This document shows, one piece after another, positions 29,100 through 36,753 of a stretch of 64,000 nt of DNA; the stretch's first letter is position 1, and each line of letters starts with the position of its first letter. Origin of the DNA: Aureisphaera galaxeae (GTDB lineage Bacteria > Bacteroidota > Bacteroidia > Flavobacteriales > Flavobacteriaceae); the NCBI RefSeq assembly GCF_028561275.1, contig NZ_JAQQTF010000018.1:62001-126000 (forward strand), given 5' to 3'. A model generated the notes under the pieces. It was not told the DNA's origin. It searched no databases and saw nothing but the letters and a program-made list of their open reading frames with translations. The position numbers and the translations under genes were made by a program.

Positions 29100-29405
29100 T
29101 TAAACAAGTGGTGGAGGTTTGTTGTAAATGCTTGTAGGCGAAACAATCGTTTCCCTTGGAACATCATAGTGAGGGAGCACCACAAACGAGCAGGGAACTT
29201 GTTGCATGGCCACCTCAACATAGGAGGCTCCAGCTAAATCAAGATCATTTTGCTGGGTTTGTATCAAGTCATCACATAACTCACAGGAAATAGGGGTGTC
29301 TTCTTCGGCTATATGCTCCAGCGCATGCAGGTCTGCAACTCTCGGAATGAGAAAGACTATTGCAAAAAGTAAAGGGATTATATGTGTTCTTATGCGCTGT
29401 TTCAC
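29100..29405 (-). CDS. Small secreted protein, module 1 (paralogue of the gene at 35491)
   Basis: 101 residues starting at GTG 29405; no ATG is available before the signal peptide. After the signal the sequence has LHALEH, then DTPISCELCDD, and it ends in SPTSIYNKPPPLV. The gene at 35491 encodes LHMLDH, DTPTVCEFYD and SPTSVYNKPPPIS at the same positions, so the two are clear paralogues. Each sits directly upstream of an ABC ATPase gene. His and Cys residues suggest metal binding; the NKPPP tail is a distinctive family mark. Function unknown. Confidence 0.7.
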   Translation of the reverse strand: MKQRIRTHIIPLLFAIVFLIPRVADLHALEHIAEEDTPISCELCDDLIQTQQNDLDLAGASYVEVAMQQVPCSFVVLPHYDVPRETIVSPTSIYNKPPPLV

Positions 29406-29549
29406 CTTATAAAGGTTTCAAAACCGAAGTCAACTTCCTTCGTGTGTAGTTAGAATATTAATTCGTTAAAAGTACAATTAATTTCCAGCAATAAAACCGT
29501 AGGTTCCATAAAAATGAATACCTTTAAATGTTAATTAAATCATAAAAAA

Positions 29550-30041
29550 ATGAGAAGACCAATCACATTATTAATTTTCGTAATGGTATTATCAATGTTT
29601 TCCTGCAAGCAAAATCCAGCCGAAACTCCCGAACACAAGGCCATGGTAGAAGAGCATAAAGCCATGGAAGCATCTCACGATGCAATGAGCAAGGAACATG
29701 ATGCTATGCAAGATGACCATCAAAAGATGATCGATGCACATAAGGGGATTGAGAACGATTCCATTCACATGGCTATGGAAAATCAGCACGGTGCCATTCT
29801 TTCCAAACATGCCGAGCTTATGGAAGCACACCAAGCTTTGATTGCAAAACATGCCGAACTAGAAACGAAACATGGAACGGGTGACATGACATTGGAAGAA
29901 ATGACCGCAGAGCACGCATCCATGAAATCGGAACATGAGACCATGGAGAAAGAGCATCAAAAAATAAAAGAAGACCATGAGCGCATTACCCAGGAAGATG
30001 AAAGAATGATGGAAGAGGATAAGGAAAAAGAGGATCAATAA
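29550..30041 (+). CDS. Lipoprotein with His/Met heptad repeats
   Basis: 163 residues. The signal ends in LSMFSC, so Cys19 is lipidated. From about residue 28 to 155 nearly every seven residues repeat the pattern H-x-x-M: EHKAM, EHKAM, SHDAM, EHDAM, DHQKM and so on, with acidic residues between. The heptad spacing predicts a long coiled coil displaying stacked His and Met along one face, suited to binding soft or borderline metals such as Cu or Zn. It is divergent from the small secreted gene and followed by a strong terminator. I know no named family; a periplasmic metal buffer is inferred. Confidence 0.72.
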   Translation: MRRPITLLIFVMVLSMFSCKQNPAETPEHKAMVEEHKAMEASHDAMSKEHDAMQDDHQKMIDAHKGIENDSIHMAMENQHGAILSKHAELMEAHQALIAKHAELETKHGTGDMTLEEMTAEHASMKSEHETMEKEHQKIKEDHERITQEDERMMEEDKEKEDQ

Positions 30042-30096
30042 ATAAGGTCCCGAAGGAAGAGATGCTATACCTTCCGTGGAGTAAAGACTTAAAAAG

Positions 30097-30128
30097 AAAA
30101 AGCGACTTCAAATTGAAGTCGCTTTTTT
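30097..30128 (+). terminator. Terminator after the His/Met lipoprotein gene
   Basis: AGCGACTTCAA (30101-30111) pairs with TTGAAGTCGCT (30113-30123), flanked by an A run before and a T run (TTTTTT) after. Confidence 0.9.
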
Positions 30129-30217
30129 GTTGGATTACAATCCCTCCTATTGGATTTGGCAAGCTAGAAGGAATCGAAACCAACTTTCACTACAAGAAAA
30201 GTCATGCCTTTGTATTT

Positions 30218-30715
30218 TCAATTCAATGAATACTTTTCAATACAAATTAGATCTGAATATATGGCTATAAAGGTGTCATCATACCTATCATAAATCCGAC
30301 CATTTATTTCGAAAGGGAAACGGAAAAAACTACATAGCTGAAGTCGCAATTCCCTTATTCTTTTATTCAAATAATACGACAGGAGAGCGAATTGACGATC
30401 CCCTGTTCGCCATGAAAGATCCGAATGTTCCTTTTGTTCCATAATTTCGTTGTAGAAAGTTTCCAGACCCCGAACCCCTGAAAAAAATTGTCCTTCCAAT
30501 GCATCTAAGATAATTTCATTGTCATTGGAAAGAACAAAAGAGATTTTTCTAATGTTATGTTTTTCAATCAATTCCTTTATGCTTCTCAATGTTTCCAAAT
30601 TCGAAACAAAAGAATTCCCAAGAGAAGTATAGAAATAATTCTCCTGCCTAAAAGTGTTATTCACCTTGGCTTCCAAGCAATCGGTTGGGCACAAAAGGAA
30701 AAGCGTTTTATGCAT
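30218..30715 (-). CDS. Protein of unknown function, third gene of the folE operon
   Basis: 165 residues, soluble, no signal peptide. It begins with FLLCPTDCLEAKV and has an alternating helix/strand pattern (SLGNSFVSNLETLRSIKELI, then KISFVLSND) that loosely recalls a nucleotide- or carbonic-anhydrase-like alpha/beta fold, but the expected zinc ligands are absent. The start codon overlaps the previous stop by one base (TAATG), so it is co-translated with the gene upstream and shares the Zur-type promoter of folE. Function unknown. Confidence 0.65.
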   Translation of the reverse strand: MHKTLFLLCPTDCLEAKVNNTFRQENYFYTSLGNSFVSNLETLRSIKELIEKHNIRKISFVLSNDNEIILDALEGQFFSGVRGLETFYNEIMEQKEHSDLSWRTGDRQFALLSYYLNKRIRELRLQLCSFFRFPFEINGRIYDRYDDTFIAIYSDLICIEKYSLN

Positions 30716-31191
30716 TAGGCTACGTCATCTGGGTTTGGAAATGGAAAGGAAGAATGATGCAAATCAATTTTTAAGGATCCCCCCATTAATTTATAACCGA
30801 ACGTATATTCTACTTTCGCTTCATTGCCATCTAAATCGGTGAAAAAATAATTCCCCATTGCGATGGCACGATTATCTTCCAGAATGAAACCTGCATTTTC
30901 GAACCTAACCTTGGTCCAAGGTTGTATGGCAAACCCTTTGTCTTCTGCACAAGCTCTATCATCACCTGCAATGAAGTAAGAAAGGGCTTCTGCTTTTGTT
31001 GGTCTAAATTGTTGTATAGCGCACTTGGTGGGTTTAAATAGGACAGGGCCTGCTTCAAACGCATAACGTGCATCCAGGAATTCACTCGCATACGCCTCGC
31101 ATTCGGGTCTGTTGTCTTTTAAGGATCCAATCTTTACCACACCACTTCCCCATTGATTTTGAGCATCTAATACTTGTTCTTTTGTTATCAT
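30715..31191 (-). CDS. SnoaL/NTF2-like small protein, second gene of the folE operon
   Basis: 158 residues, soluble. Segments such as GPVLFKPTKCAIQQFRPTK, EDKGFAIQPWTKVRFEN and LHHSSFPF belong to a family often labelled phosphoribosyl-AMP cyclohydrolase in databases, although it lacks that enzyme's motifs and looks like an NTF2/SnoaL fold. It starts two bases after folE. Presence in a zinc-regulated operon suggests a zinc-independent stand-in for some function, but no reaction can be assigned. Confidence 0.65.
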   Translation of the reverse strand: MITKEQVLDAQNQWGSGVVKIGSLKDNRPECEAYASEFLDARYAFEAGPVLFKPTKCAIQQFRPTKAEALSYFIAGDDRACAEDKGFAIQPWTKVRFENAGFILEDNRAIAMGNYFFTDLDGNEAKVEYTFGYKLMGGSLKIDLHHSSFPFPNPDDVA

Positions 31192-31193
31192 CT

Positions 31194-31856
31194 TTACACT
31201 ATTTGATTATTAATTGTACTTAAAAATTCATCTCGTTTTGCGCCGTTCTCGAAACAACCGCCATATTCTATGGTCGTCGTAAAACTATTTTTGTCCTTTA
31301 TCCCTCTTGAAGAAACACAAAGGTGCTTGGCAGAAATCATGACAATTACATCTTCCGTTTCCAATGCACTTTGCAGGTCTTTAAGAATTTGCAGCGACAA
31401 TCGCTCCTGAACCTGGGGACGGTGCGCATAGTAATCGACCAAACGATTTATTTTAGAGAGCCCTATCACCTTGTTTTTGGGAACATAGGCAACGTGCGCG
31501 TGCCCTACTATCGGCAAAAAGTGGTGCTCACAGGAAGAATCGATGGTGATGTTCTGTTCAACCAACATTTTACCATACCCATACTTGTTCTCAAATGTTG
31601 AAAGTTTTGGCTTGTTCTTCGGGTCAAGGCCATAAAACAGCTCTTTCACATACATCTTGGCAAATCGATAAGGAGTCCCAGACAGACTATCGTCCGACAG
31701 ATCGAGTCCGAGTTCTTTCATGATCATGGCAAAATGATGTTGAATGCTTTCAATTTTTTCATCATCAGGTTTATCGAATGCATCTGGCAACAGAGGTGTC
31801 TCCACGTTATAGGAAATGTGATTATCCCCTATGCTTTCAATTTCTTCATAATTCAT
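31194..31856 (-). CDS. folE: GTP cyclohydrolase I
   Basis: 220 residues. Zinc ligands Cys109 and His112 (SSCEHHF) and Cys180 (HLCVSSRG) are all present, with the family segments IGLSKINRLVDYYAHRPQVQ around 131-150. It makes dihydroneopterin triphosphate from GTP. Extra folE copies are a known feature of zinc-starvation (Zur) regulons, and here the promoter is covered by two Zur-like palindromes. The roughly 100-base leader before the ATG has no obvious structure beyond a small GAGG/CCTC hairpin. Confidence 0.93.
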   Translation of the reverse strand: MNYEEIESIGDNHISYNVETPLLPDAFDKPDDEKIESIQHHFAMIMKELGLDLSDDSLSGTPYRFAKMYVKELFYGLDPKNKPKLSTFENKYGYGKMLVEQNITIDSSCEHHFLPIVGHAHVAYVPKNKVIGLSKINRLVDYYAHRPQVQERLSLQILKDLQSALETEDVIVMISAKHLCVSSRGIKDKNSFTTTIEYGGCFENGAKRDEFLSTINNQIV

Positions 31857-31958
31857 AGCTCGGACCGTTGTTATCGGTTATACATTTACTGCCATTCTAA
31901 AAGCGAGCAGGTGCATTAAATAATCTAGCGAGGAAAGCCTCCTTTATATATTTCTTAA

Positions 31959-31973
31959 TGCAACTAAGTTGCA
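31959..31973. promoter_or_regulatory. Zur-type operator 1 (perfect 7-1-7 palindrome)
   Basis: TGCAACTAAGTTGCA. It covers the expected transcription start of the folE operon on the minus strand and part of its -7 element. Confidence 0.8.
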
Positions 31974-32001
31974 AATATAAAAATATGATTTGTCACTGCA
32001 A
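31972..32001 (-). promoter_or_regulatory. folE operon promoter
   Basis: On the minus strand: TTG (32001-31999), a 19-base spacer and TATATTTG (31979-31972). The -33 element lies in operator 2 and the -7 element touches operator 1, so repressor binding would block polymerase. Confidence 0.75.
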
Positions 32002-32020
32002 CCCAGTTGTAATAACTTTG
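31990..32020 (+). promoter_or_regulatory. zur/fur gene promoter
   Basis: TTG (31990-31992), a 20-base spacer and TAACTTTG (32013-32020). Operator 2 fills the spacer. The start codon at 32025 is so close that the mRNA may be leaderless. Confidence 0.78.
31997..32011. promoter_or_regulatory. Zur-type operator 2
   Basis: TGCAACCCAGTTGTA, an imperfect copy of the same palindrome, between the -33 and -7 elements of the regulator gene. This predicts autorepression. Confidence 0.75.
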
Positions 32021-32024
32021 TGAT

Positions 32025-32405
32025 ATGGGAATCATTAGAAAAACGCAATCTGTTGAGATGCTCTTGGCCGAATTTCAAAAAGATGCCAGTGCTATTTCCG
32101 TTGTAGCATTGGTGGAGCGCCTGGCTTTACAAATGAACAAAACCACTGTTTATCGAATCTTGGATAGGCTTGAGGACGATGGGGTCGTACATTCTTTCTT
32201 AGACAAAAACGGAATTAAATGGTATGCAAAATGCCATAATTGTTCGGTGTCTGGGCATTCGGATACACATCCTCATTTTCAATGCACGAATTGCGGTAAG
32301 GTGGATTGTCTCACTGTAGATGTCTCCATTCCCAAAATACCCAATCGTGAAATCACCGTTTCCCAAATTTTGATTCAGGGGAAATGCGAAGCCTGTTTTG
32401 GTTAG
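32025..32405 (+). CDS. Fur-family metalloregulator, probably Zur
   Basis: 126 residues. The N-terminal winged helix includes NKTTVYRILDRLEDDG, the usual Fur recognition helix. The C-terminal half is rich in ligands: Cys70/Cys73, HSDTHPHFQCTNC (His78, His82, His84, Cys87, Cys90), Cys95 and Cys121/Cys124. The structural Cys4-type zinc site and a sensory His/Cys site are both possible. It is shorter than Fur proper. Its divergent promoter with folE carries two palindromes, and the neighbours (folE, COG0523 GTPase, metallophore-type receptor, MerC) make zinc the best guess for the metal. Confidence 0.88.
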   Translation: MGIIRKTQSVEMLLAEFQKDASAISVVALVERLALQMNKTTVYRILDRLEDDGVVHSFLDKNGIKWYAKCHNCSVSGHSDTHPHFQCTNCGKVDCLTVDVSIPKIPNREITVSQILIQGKCEACFG

Positions 32406-32562
32406 TGTACGTGGCAGCATGACCTGAACTAGCGTAAAATACCCTTAGGGACATTTGGGATAAGAACGTAATAATTTCTTTGTGTTTTCTAAACATTAGG
32501 CAATTTTGTTCGAGTATCTTTATTACAACTATAGACATTCTTAGAATTTAAATTGAGCATTC

Positions 32563-33900
32563 ATGAATAAGCTACTACTCTTCCTAGCATTCTTATTACT
32601 TCATACACCCGTCATTTTTTCTCAAGACTTGGTGCAATCGGGGCCCATGGTGGGGTATTCCACAATGCGTGAAGCATTGCTCTGGGTTCAAACGACAGAG
32701 ACCGCAGCGGTTCACTTTGAGTATTTTGACAAAGAAAATCCTAAAGAGCGTTTCAGTACTGAGAAATATACTACACAGGCCAGATACGGATTTGTAGCAA
32801 AGTTAGTCGCTGATCAGATTTTACCTGGAAAAAAATACAGCTATGAATTATACATCAATGGGAAAAAAATTCGGAAGGGCTATCCCATGGAATTCCAATC
32901 CCAAACACTTTGGCAATGGCGCACCGACCCTCCAGAGGTGAATTTTGCCGTGGGGAGCTGCAACTATGTTAATGAAGAACGCTTCGACAGACCCGGGAAA
33001 CCCTATGGAAGTGAGTTCGAAATTTTTGAATCGATTCATGATAAAAGACCCGATTTTATGCTTTGGTTGGGCGATAACACCTATCTGCGCGAGGCGGACT
33101 GGAATTCCCGTACTGGATTCCTACATCGTTATACCCACACCCGTTCCCTACCCGAAATGCAACCTTTACTCGCTTCGACCCATCATTACGCTATTTGGGA
33201 TGATCACGATTACGGCCCCAACGATTCTGATGGCAGCTTTTGGCTGAAGGAAACGGCAGCAGAGATATTTAAGCTATTTTGGGGAAATCCCAATTACGAT
33301 GTTACCGGTAATGGGGGAATAACGGGTTCCTTTCAATGGGCAGACCTGCAATTCTTCTTGTTGGATAATCGTTACCACAGGACATCCAACCGCAACTTTA
33401 CGGAGGAACGTGAAATGCTTGGTAAAGCACAAATCGATTGGCTCATCAATGCCCTGGCATCCAGTAGGGCTCCATTTAAGTTTGTAGCCATAGGAGGGCA
33501 GGTTTTGAGTACAGAAGCCATGTACGAAAACCATGCAACGTTTTCAAATGAACGAAGATATCTACTTGACAAAATACGCGAAGCAAAGATCGAGGGAGTC
33601 ATTTTTCTAGATGGTGACAGGCACCATACAGGTCTCAGTGTCATGCAGGAAAGCAGATACGTATATCCTCTATATGATTTGACATGCTCTTCATTAACGG
33701 CGGGAGCCTACGATGACAAGGAAAAACTGAACACCAACAAGTTGGAGGAAACCTTGGTAGGACAGCATAATTTTGGGATTTTGAATGTAAGCGGCCCTCG
33801 CACCGATCGTGTGCTCAACATTAAAATATTCGATAAGGATGGAAAAGAACTATGGACCAAGGATATCAAGGCAAAAGATTTGAAATATAAAAGGCGATAG
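32563..33900 (+). CDS. PhoD-like alkaline phosphatase-family protein
   Basis: 445 residues with a signal peptide (ending VIFSQ). After an N-terminal Ig-like domain comes the metallophosphatase core: NFAVGSCNY, FMLWLGDNTY, AIWDDHDYGPND and FLDGDRHHTG, all typical of PhoD. These bind calcium/iron in PhoD enzymes, unlike the zinc-dependent PhoA. It hydrolyses phosphate mono- or diesters in the periplasm. It has no Zur-type operator; a terminator follows. Confidence 0.88.
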   Translation: MNKLLLFLAFLLLHTPVIFSQDLVQSGPMVGYSTMREALLWVQTTETAAVHFEYFDKENPKERFSTEKYTTQARYGFVAKLVADQILPGKKYSYELYINGKKIRKGYPMEFQSQTLWQWRTDPPEVNFAVGSCNYVNEERFDRPGKPYGSEFEIFESIHDKRPDFMLWLGDNTYLREADWNSRTGFLHRYTHTRSLPEMQPLLASTHHYAIWDDHDYGPNDSDGSFWLKETAAEIFKLFWGNPNYDVTGNGGITGSFQWADLQFFLLDNRYHRTSNRNFTEEREMLGKAQIDWLINALASSRAPFKFVAIGGQVLSTEAMYENHATFSNERRYLLDKIREAKIEGVIFLDGDRHHTGLSVMQESRYVYPLYDLTCSSLTAGAYDDKEKLNTNKLEETLVGQHNFGILNVSGPRTDRVLNIKIFDKDGKELWTKDIKAKDLKYKRR

Positions 33901-33941
33901 GAATGGCTTGAACAATCTTCACAAAGTCCAGAAATAACAAA

Positions 33942-33972
33942 AACCCCTTAGAATCGTAGGCTCTAGGGGGTT
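33942..33972 (+). terminator. Terminator after the PhoD-like gene
   Basis: AACCCCTTAGA (33942-33952) and TCTAGGGGGTT (33962-33972) pair with one wobble; the tail is TAATTTATT. Confidence 0.65.
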
Positions 33973-34101
33973 AATTTATTAGCATCCTACTCATGGACCT
34001 CCCCTGAAAGAAAACTCCCTGATTCGTGCAAACCAGCGCGTGTTTTGCATTAGAATTACAAAAGCAACACAAAACTTTCGCTTATTATTTAACCAACTAA
34101 A

Positions 34102-34116
34102 TACAACTTAGTTGCA
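34102..34116. promoter_or_regulatory. Zur-type operator 3
   Basis: TACAACTTAGTTGCA, one base from the perfect palindrome, overlapping the -33 TTG of the GTPase promoter. Confidence 0.78.
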
Positions 34117-34142
34117 TTTAGGGATTTTTGTGGTTAGTTTTG
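34112..34142 (+). promoter_or_regulatory. COG0523 GTPase promoter
   Basis: TTG (34112-34114), a 20-base spacer and TAGTTTTG (34135-34142), an exact consensus. Operators 3 and 4 cover its two ends. Confidence 0.8.
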
Positions 34143-34155
34143 CAACAATGTTGCA
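34141..34155. promoter_or_regulatory. Zur-type operator 4 (perfect palindrome)
   Basis: TGCAACAATGTTGCA, overlapping the last two bases of the -7 element and the expected transcription start. Confidence 0.8.
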
Positions 34156-34171
34156 GTAATAGAATCAAAAT

Positions 34172-35389
34172 ATGAATGACAAACTACCGGTAACCGTTTT
34201 AAGTGGTTTTCTTGGTGCTGGAAAAACCACTTTACTCAATCATGTGCTACACAACAAAGAAGGTTTAAAAGTAGCTGTCATTGTAAACGACATGAGTGAG
34301 GTGAATGTTGATGCGGCGCTGGTAAAAAGTGAAAACACCTTATCCCGAACCGAAGAGAAATTGGTTGAAATGAGCAACGGATGTATTTGCTGTACGCTTC
34401 GAGAGGATTTAATGATTGAAGTTGAGCGCTTGGCAAAGGAGAATCGCTTTGATTACTTACTTATTGAAAGCACTGGAATTAGCGAACCGGTCCCTGTTGC
34501 CCAAACATTCTCGTTTGTTGATGAAGAAAACGGCATCGACCTATCCCGTTTCAGCTATGTGGACACTATGGTTACCGTAGTAGATGCGTTCAACTTTTTC
34601 AAGGACTTCGGAAGCCCCGAAACCCTAATGGACAGGGATCTCACCGATATGGAAGGCGACTACAGAACCATTGTAAATCTGTTGACGGATCAGGTAGAAT
34701 TTGCCAATATCATTGTTTTGAACAAGGTAGATTTGGTGTCTACAGAGCATTTAAGTTTGCTCAAGGCGACCCTTCAAAAACTAAACCCATCGGCAAAAAT
34801 CATTGAATCCACCTTCAGCAAGGTCCCACCCGAAAACATTCTCAATACAGGGTTATTTGATTTTGAAGAGGCCGAGCAGAGTGCCGGTTGGATTGAAGAA
34901 CTGAATAAGGAGGAGCACACTCCAGAGACCGAAGAATATGGAATTTCATCCTTTGTCTATCGCACCAAAAAGCCATTCGACCCAGTACGATTCTGGAATT
35001 ATGCGCATCATAAATTCCCAGCTAACATTATTCGTAGCAAAGGATTGTTTTGGGTAGCATCCCGCCCAGAGCAAGCATTGATCTGGGGGCAAGCGGGAGG
35101 ATCGCTACGAACGGACAGTGCTGGTGTATGGTGGAGTAGCATGCCATTCGAAAAGCGAATCGAATTTTTGGGATTCGTAGAAAATCAAAAGCATATTGAA
35201 TCCGATTGGGATATGGATTTTGGTGACAGAAAGAATGAAATCGTATTCATTGGACAACATATGAATGAAGCTCTTATTAGGTCAGACTTAGATGATTGTT
35301 TGGCCACCGACGAAGAGCTGGCCAGACAAAATTGGAAGGAAGGCTATGAAGATCGCTGGCCCATTCAAAGAGCATATCCCTTGAATTAG
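34172..35389 (+). CDS. COG0523 (CobW/ZigA-type) metallochaperone GTPase
   Basis: 405 residues. Walker A is GFLGAGKTT (12-20), the metal-binding GCICC motif is at 70-74, the Walker B-like ESTGISEP follows near 107, and the guanine motif NKVD is near 182. The C-terminal CobW_C domain spans about 250-390. Zinc-starvation members of this family (ZigA, ZagA, mammalian ZNG1) deliver zinc to client enzymes using GTP. The promoter carries two palindromes shared with the zur and folE promoters, strongly supporting a zinc-starvation role. Confidence 0.92.
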   Translation: MNDKLPVTVLSGFLGAGKTTLLNHVLHNKEGLKVAVIVNDMSEVNVDAALVKSENTLSRTEEKLVEMSNGCICCTLREDLMIEVERLAKENRFDYLLIESTGISEPVPVAQTFSFVDEENGIDLSRFSYVDTMVTVVDAFNFFKDFGSPETLMDRDLTDMEGDYRTIVNLLTDQVEFANIIVLNKVDLVSTEHLSLLKATLQKLNPSAKIIESTFSKVPPENILNTGLFDFEEAEQSAGWIEELNKEEHTPETEEYGISSFVYRTKKPFDPVRFWNYAHHKFPANIIRSKGLFWVASRPEQALIWGQAGGSLRTDSAGVWWSSMPFEKRIEFLGFVENQKHIESDWDMDFGDRKNEIVFIGQHMNEALIRSDLDDCLATDEELARQNWKEGYEDRWPIQRAYPLN

Positions 35390-35490
35390 ATACTTTCATT
35401 TGAAAAGGAAATATGATAACACACTTAAATTGAACAACTTAAATTTGTATTAAACGATAACAGCCGTTTCTATTTTTAGAATTTGAATTG

Positions 35491-35796
35491 ATGTTTCAAC
35501 GCATAGGAAAATCCATAACAGCACTATTATTTGTCCTTGCATTTCTATCTCCACAGATTGCAAACCTGCATATGTTGGATCACATTATGGATGGTGATAC
35601 GCCAACGGTTTGTGAGTTCTACGATATTATATCCACTGCGAACCAACTGGATGTATTTTCTGGAGATCCATTTTCCTTCGATGTAGATCTACAGGATGTA
35701 CCAAGTTCTTACGTGGTTTTCACCCAATATGATGTACCACACGCAAAAATTGCTTCCCCTACTTCTGTTTACAACAAACCCCCTCCCATTAGTTAG
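35491..35796 (+). CDS. Small secreted protein, module 2 (paralogue of the gene at 29100)
   Basis: 101 residues from ATG 35491 (a TTG lies one codon earlier). Signal peptide, then LHMLDH, DTPTVCEFYD and the tail SPTSVYNKPPPIS. It shares these marks with the module 1 protein but has lost the second Cys of the CELC pair, so the CxxC is probably not essential. It lies 101 bases after the GTPase and 240 bases before the second ABC ATPase, in the same orientation. Unknown function; likely a periplasmic accessory of the transporter. Confidence 0.72.
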   Translation: MFQRIGKSITALLFVLAFLSPQIANLHMLDHIMDGDTPTVCEFYDIISTANQLDVFSGDPFSFDVDLQDVPSSYVVFTQYDVPHAKIASPTSVYNKPPPIS

Positions 35797-36036
35797 GGAA
35801 TACCCATCTACACTTTTAGATTCGTAAGGCTATGGTGCGATGTACCAATGCTATTGCTTTATCCATCCTCCAAAACCATGATTATGAACCATTAGGTTTG
35901 GCAAAGCAGGATAGGATGTTACGTCAATTTTCCAGAATCTACAACTTCGGTAAGGGGTATTCCTCGTATTCACGGAATGAACAGAGGAACTGAATTCAAG
36001 GACTTTAGCAGTCCATAACATCTTACATTTTACACC

Positions 36037-36732
36037 ATGCTAAAAGCAATAAACCTTACCAAAACATATGGTAAGCATCAGGCGCTTAGTCAGCTTAACC
36101 TTTCGGTTGATAAAGGCGAGATATTTTGTTTACTAGGTCAAAACGGAGCTGGTAAAACAACAACGATCAACCTATTTTTAGGTTTAATAGGAGCTACCGA
36201 AGGCGAAGCTTTAATAGATGGTATTGCTGTTCAACCCAATAACAACAAGACCTCTCAAAAGATCGCTTACATCCCTGAAGTGGTACAACTATACAGCAAC
36301 CTTTCCGGAATTGAAAACCTAAACTTCTTCAGCAGATTGGCTGGATTTAAATACTCCAACACCGAATTATCGGACCTACTATTAAAGGTGGGGCTACAAG
36401 AAACAGCACATCACAATAAGATGTCCTCTTACTCCAAAGGAATGCGGCAAAAAGTAGGAATTGCCATCGCTCTTTCTAAAAATGCGGACTACATTTTTAT
36501 GGACGAACCTATCTCCGGTTTGGATCCTAAAGCCGCATTGGAGTTTACCAAAATATGTAAGGGACTAAGCGATGAGGGTAAGGCCATTTTCATGGCCACC
36601 CATGACATTTTTAACGCGGTAAATGTAGGCACCAAAATCGGCATCATGAAAGAAGGAAAATTGGTTCATACCTCAACCACGGACCAAATTAGTGCCACCG
36701 AGTTACAAAATCTATACTTAAAAACCATCTAA
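36037..36732 (+). CDS. ABC transporter ATPase, module 2
   Basis: 231 residues. Walker A GQNGAGKTTT (about 34-43), signature SSYSKGMRQK, Walker B IFMDEPISGLD and switch His MATHDIF are all present. It is the paralogue of the ATPase at 28132. Unlike module 1, a TonB-dependent receptor gene separates it (by 21 bases) from its two permeases, which implies joint function. Confidence 0.94.
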   Translation: MLKAINLTKTYGKHQALSQLNLSVDKGEIFCLLGQNGAGKTTTINLFLGLIGATEGEALIDGIAVQPNNNKTSQKIAYIPEVVQLYSNLSGIENLNFFSRLAGFKYSNTELSDLLLKVGLQETAHHNKMSSYSKGMRQKVGIAIALSKNADYIFMDEPISGLDPKAALEFTKICKGLSDEGKAIFMATHDIFNAVNVGTKIGIMKEGKLVHTSTTDQISATELQNLYLKTI

Positions 36733-36753
36733 ACCAGAAAAACAACTATTACA

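Noticed and set aside
30218-30715. Beta-carbonic anhydrase as identity of the third folE-operon gene
   Set aside because: The alpha/beta pattern is suggestive, but the Cys/His/Cys zinc ligands and the Asp-Arg pair are not visible.
35426-35450. ACAACTTA half-site before the second small secreted gene
   Set aside because: Only one half resembles the Zur palindrome; the other half does not pair.
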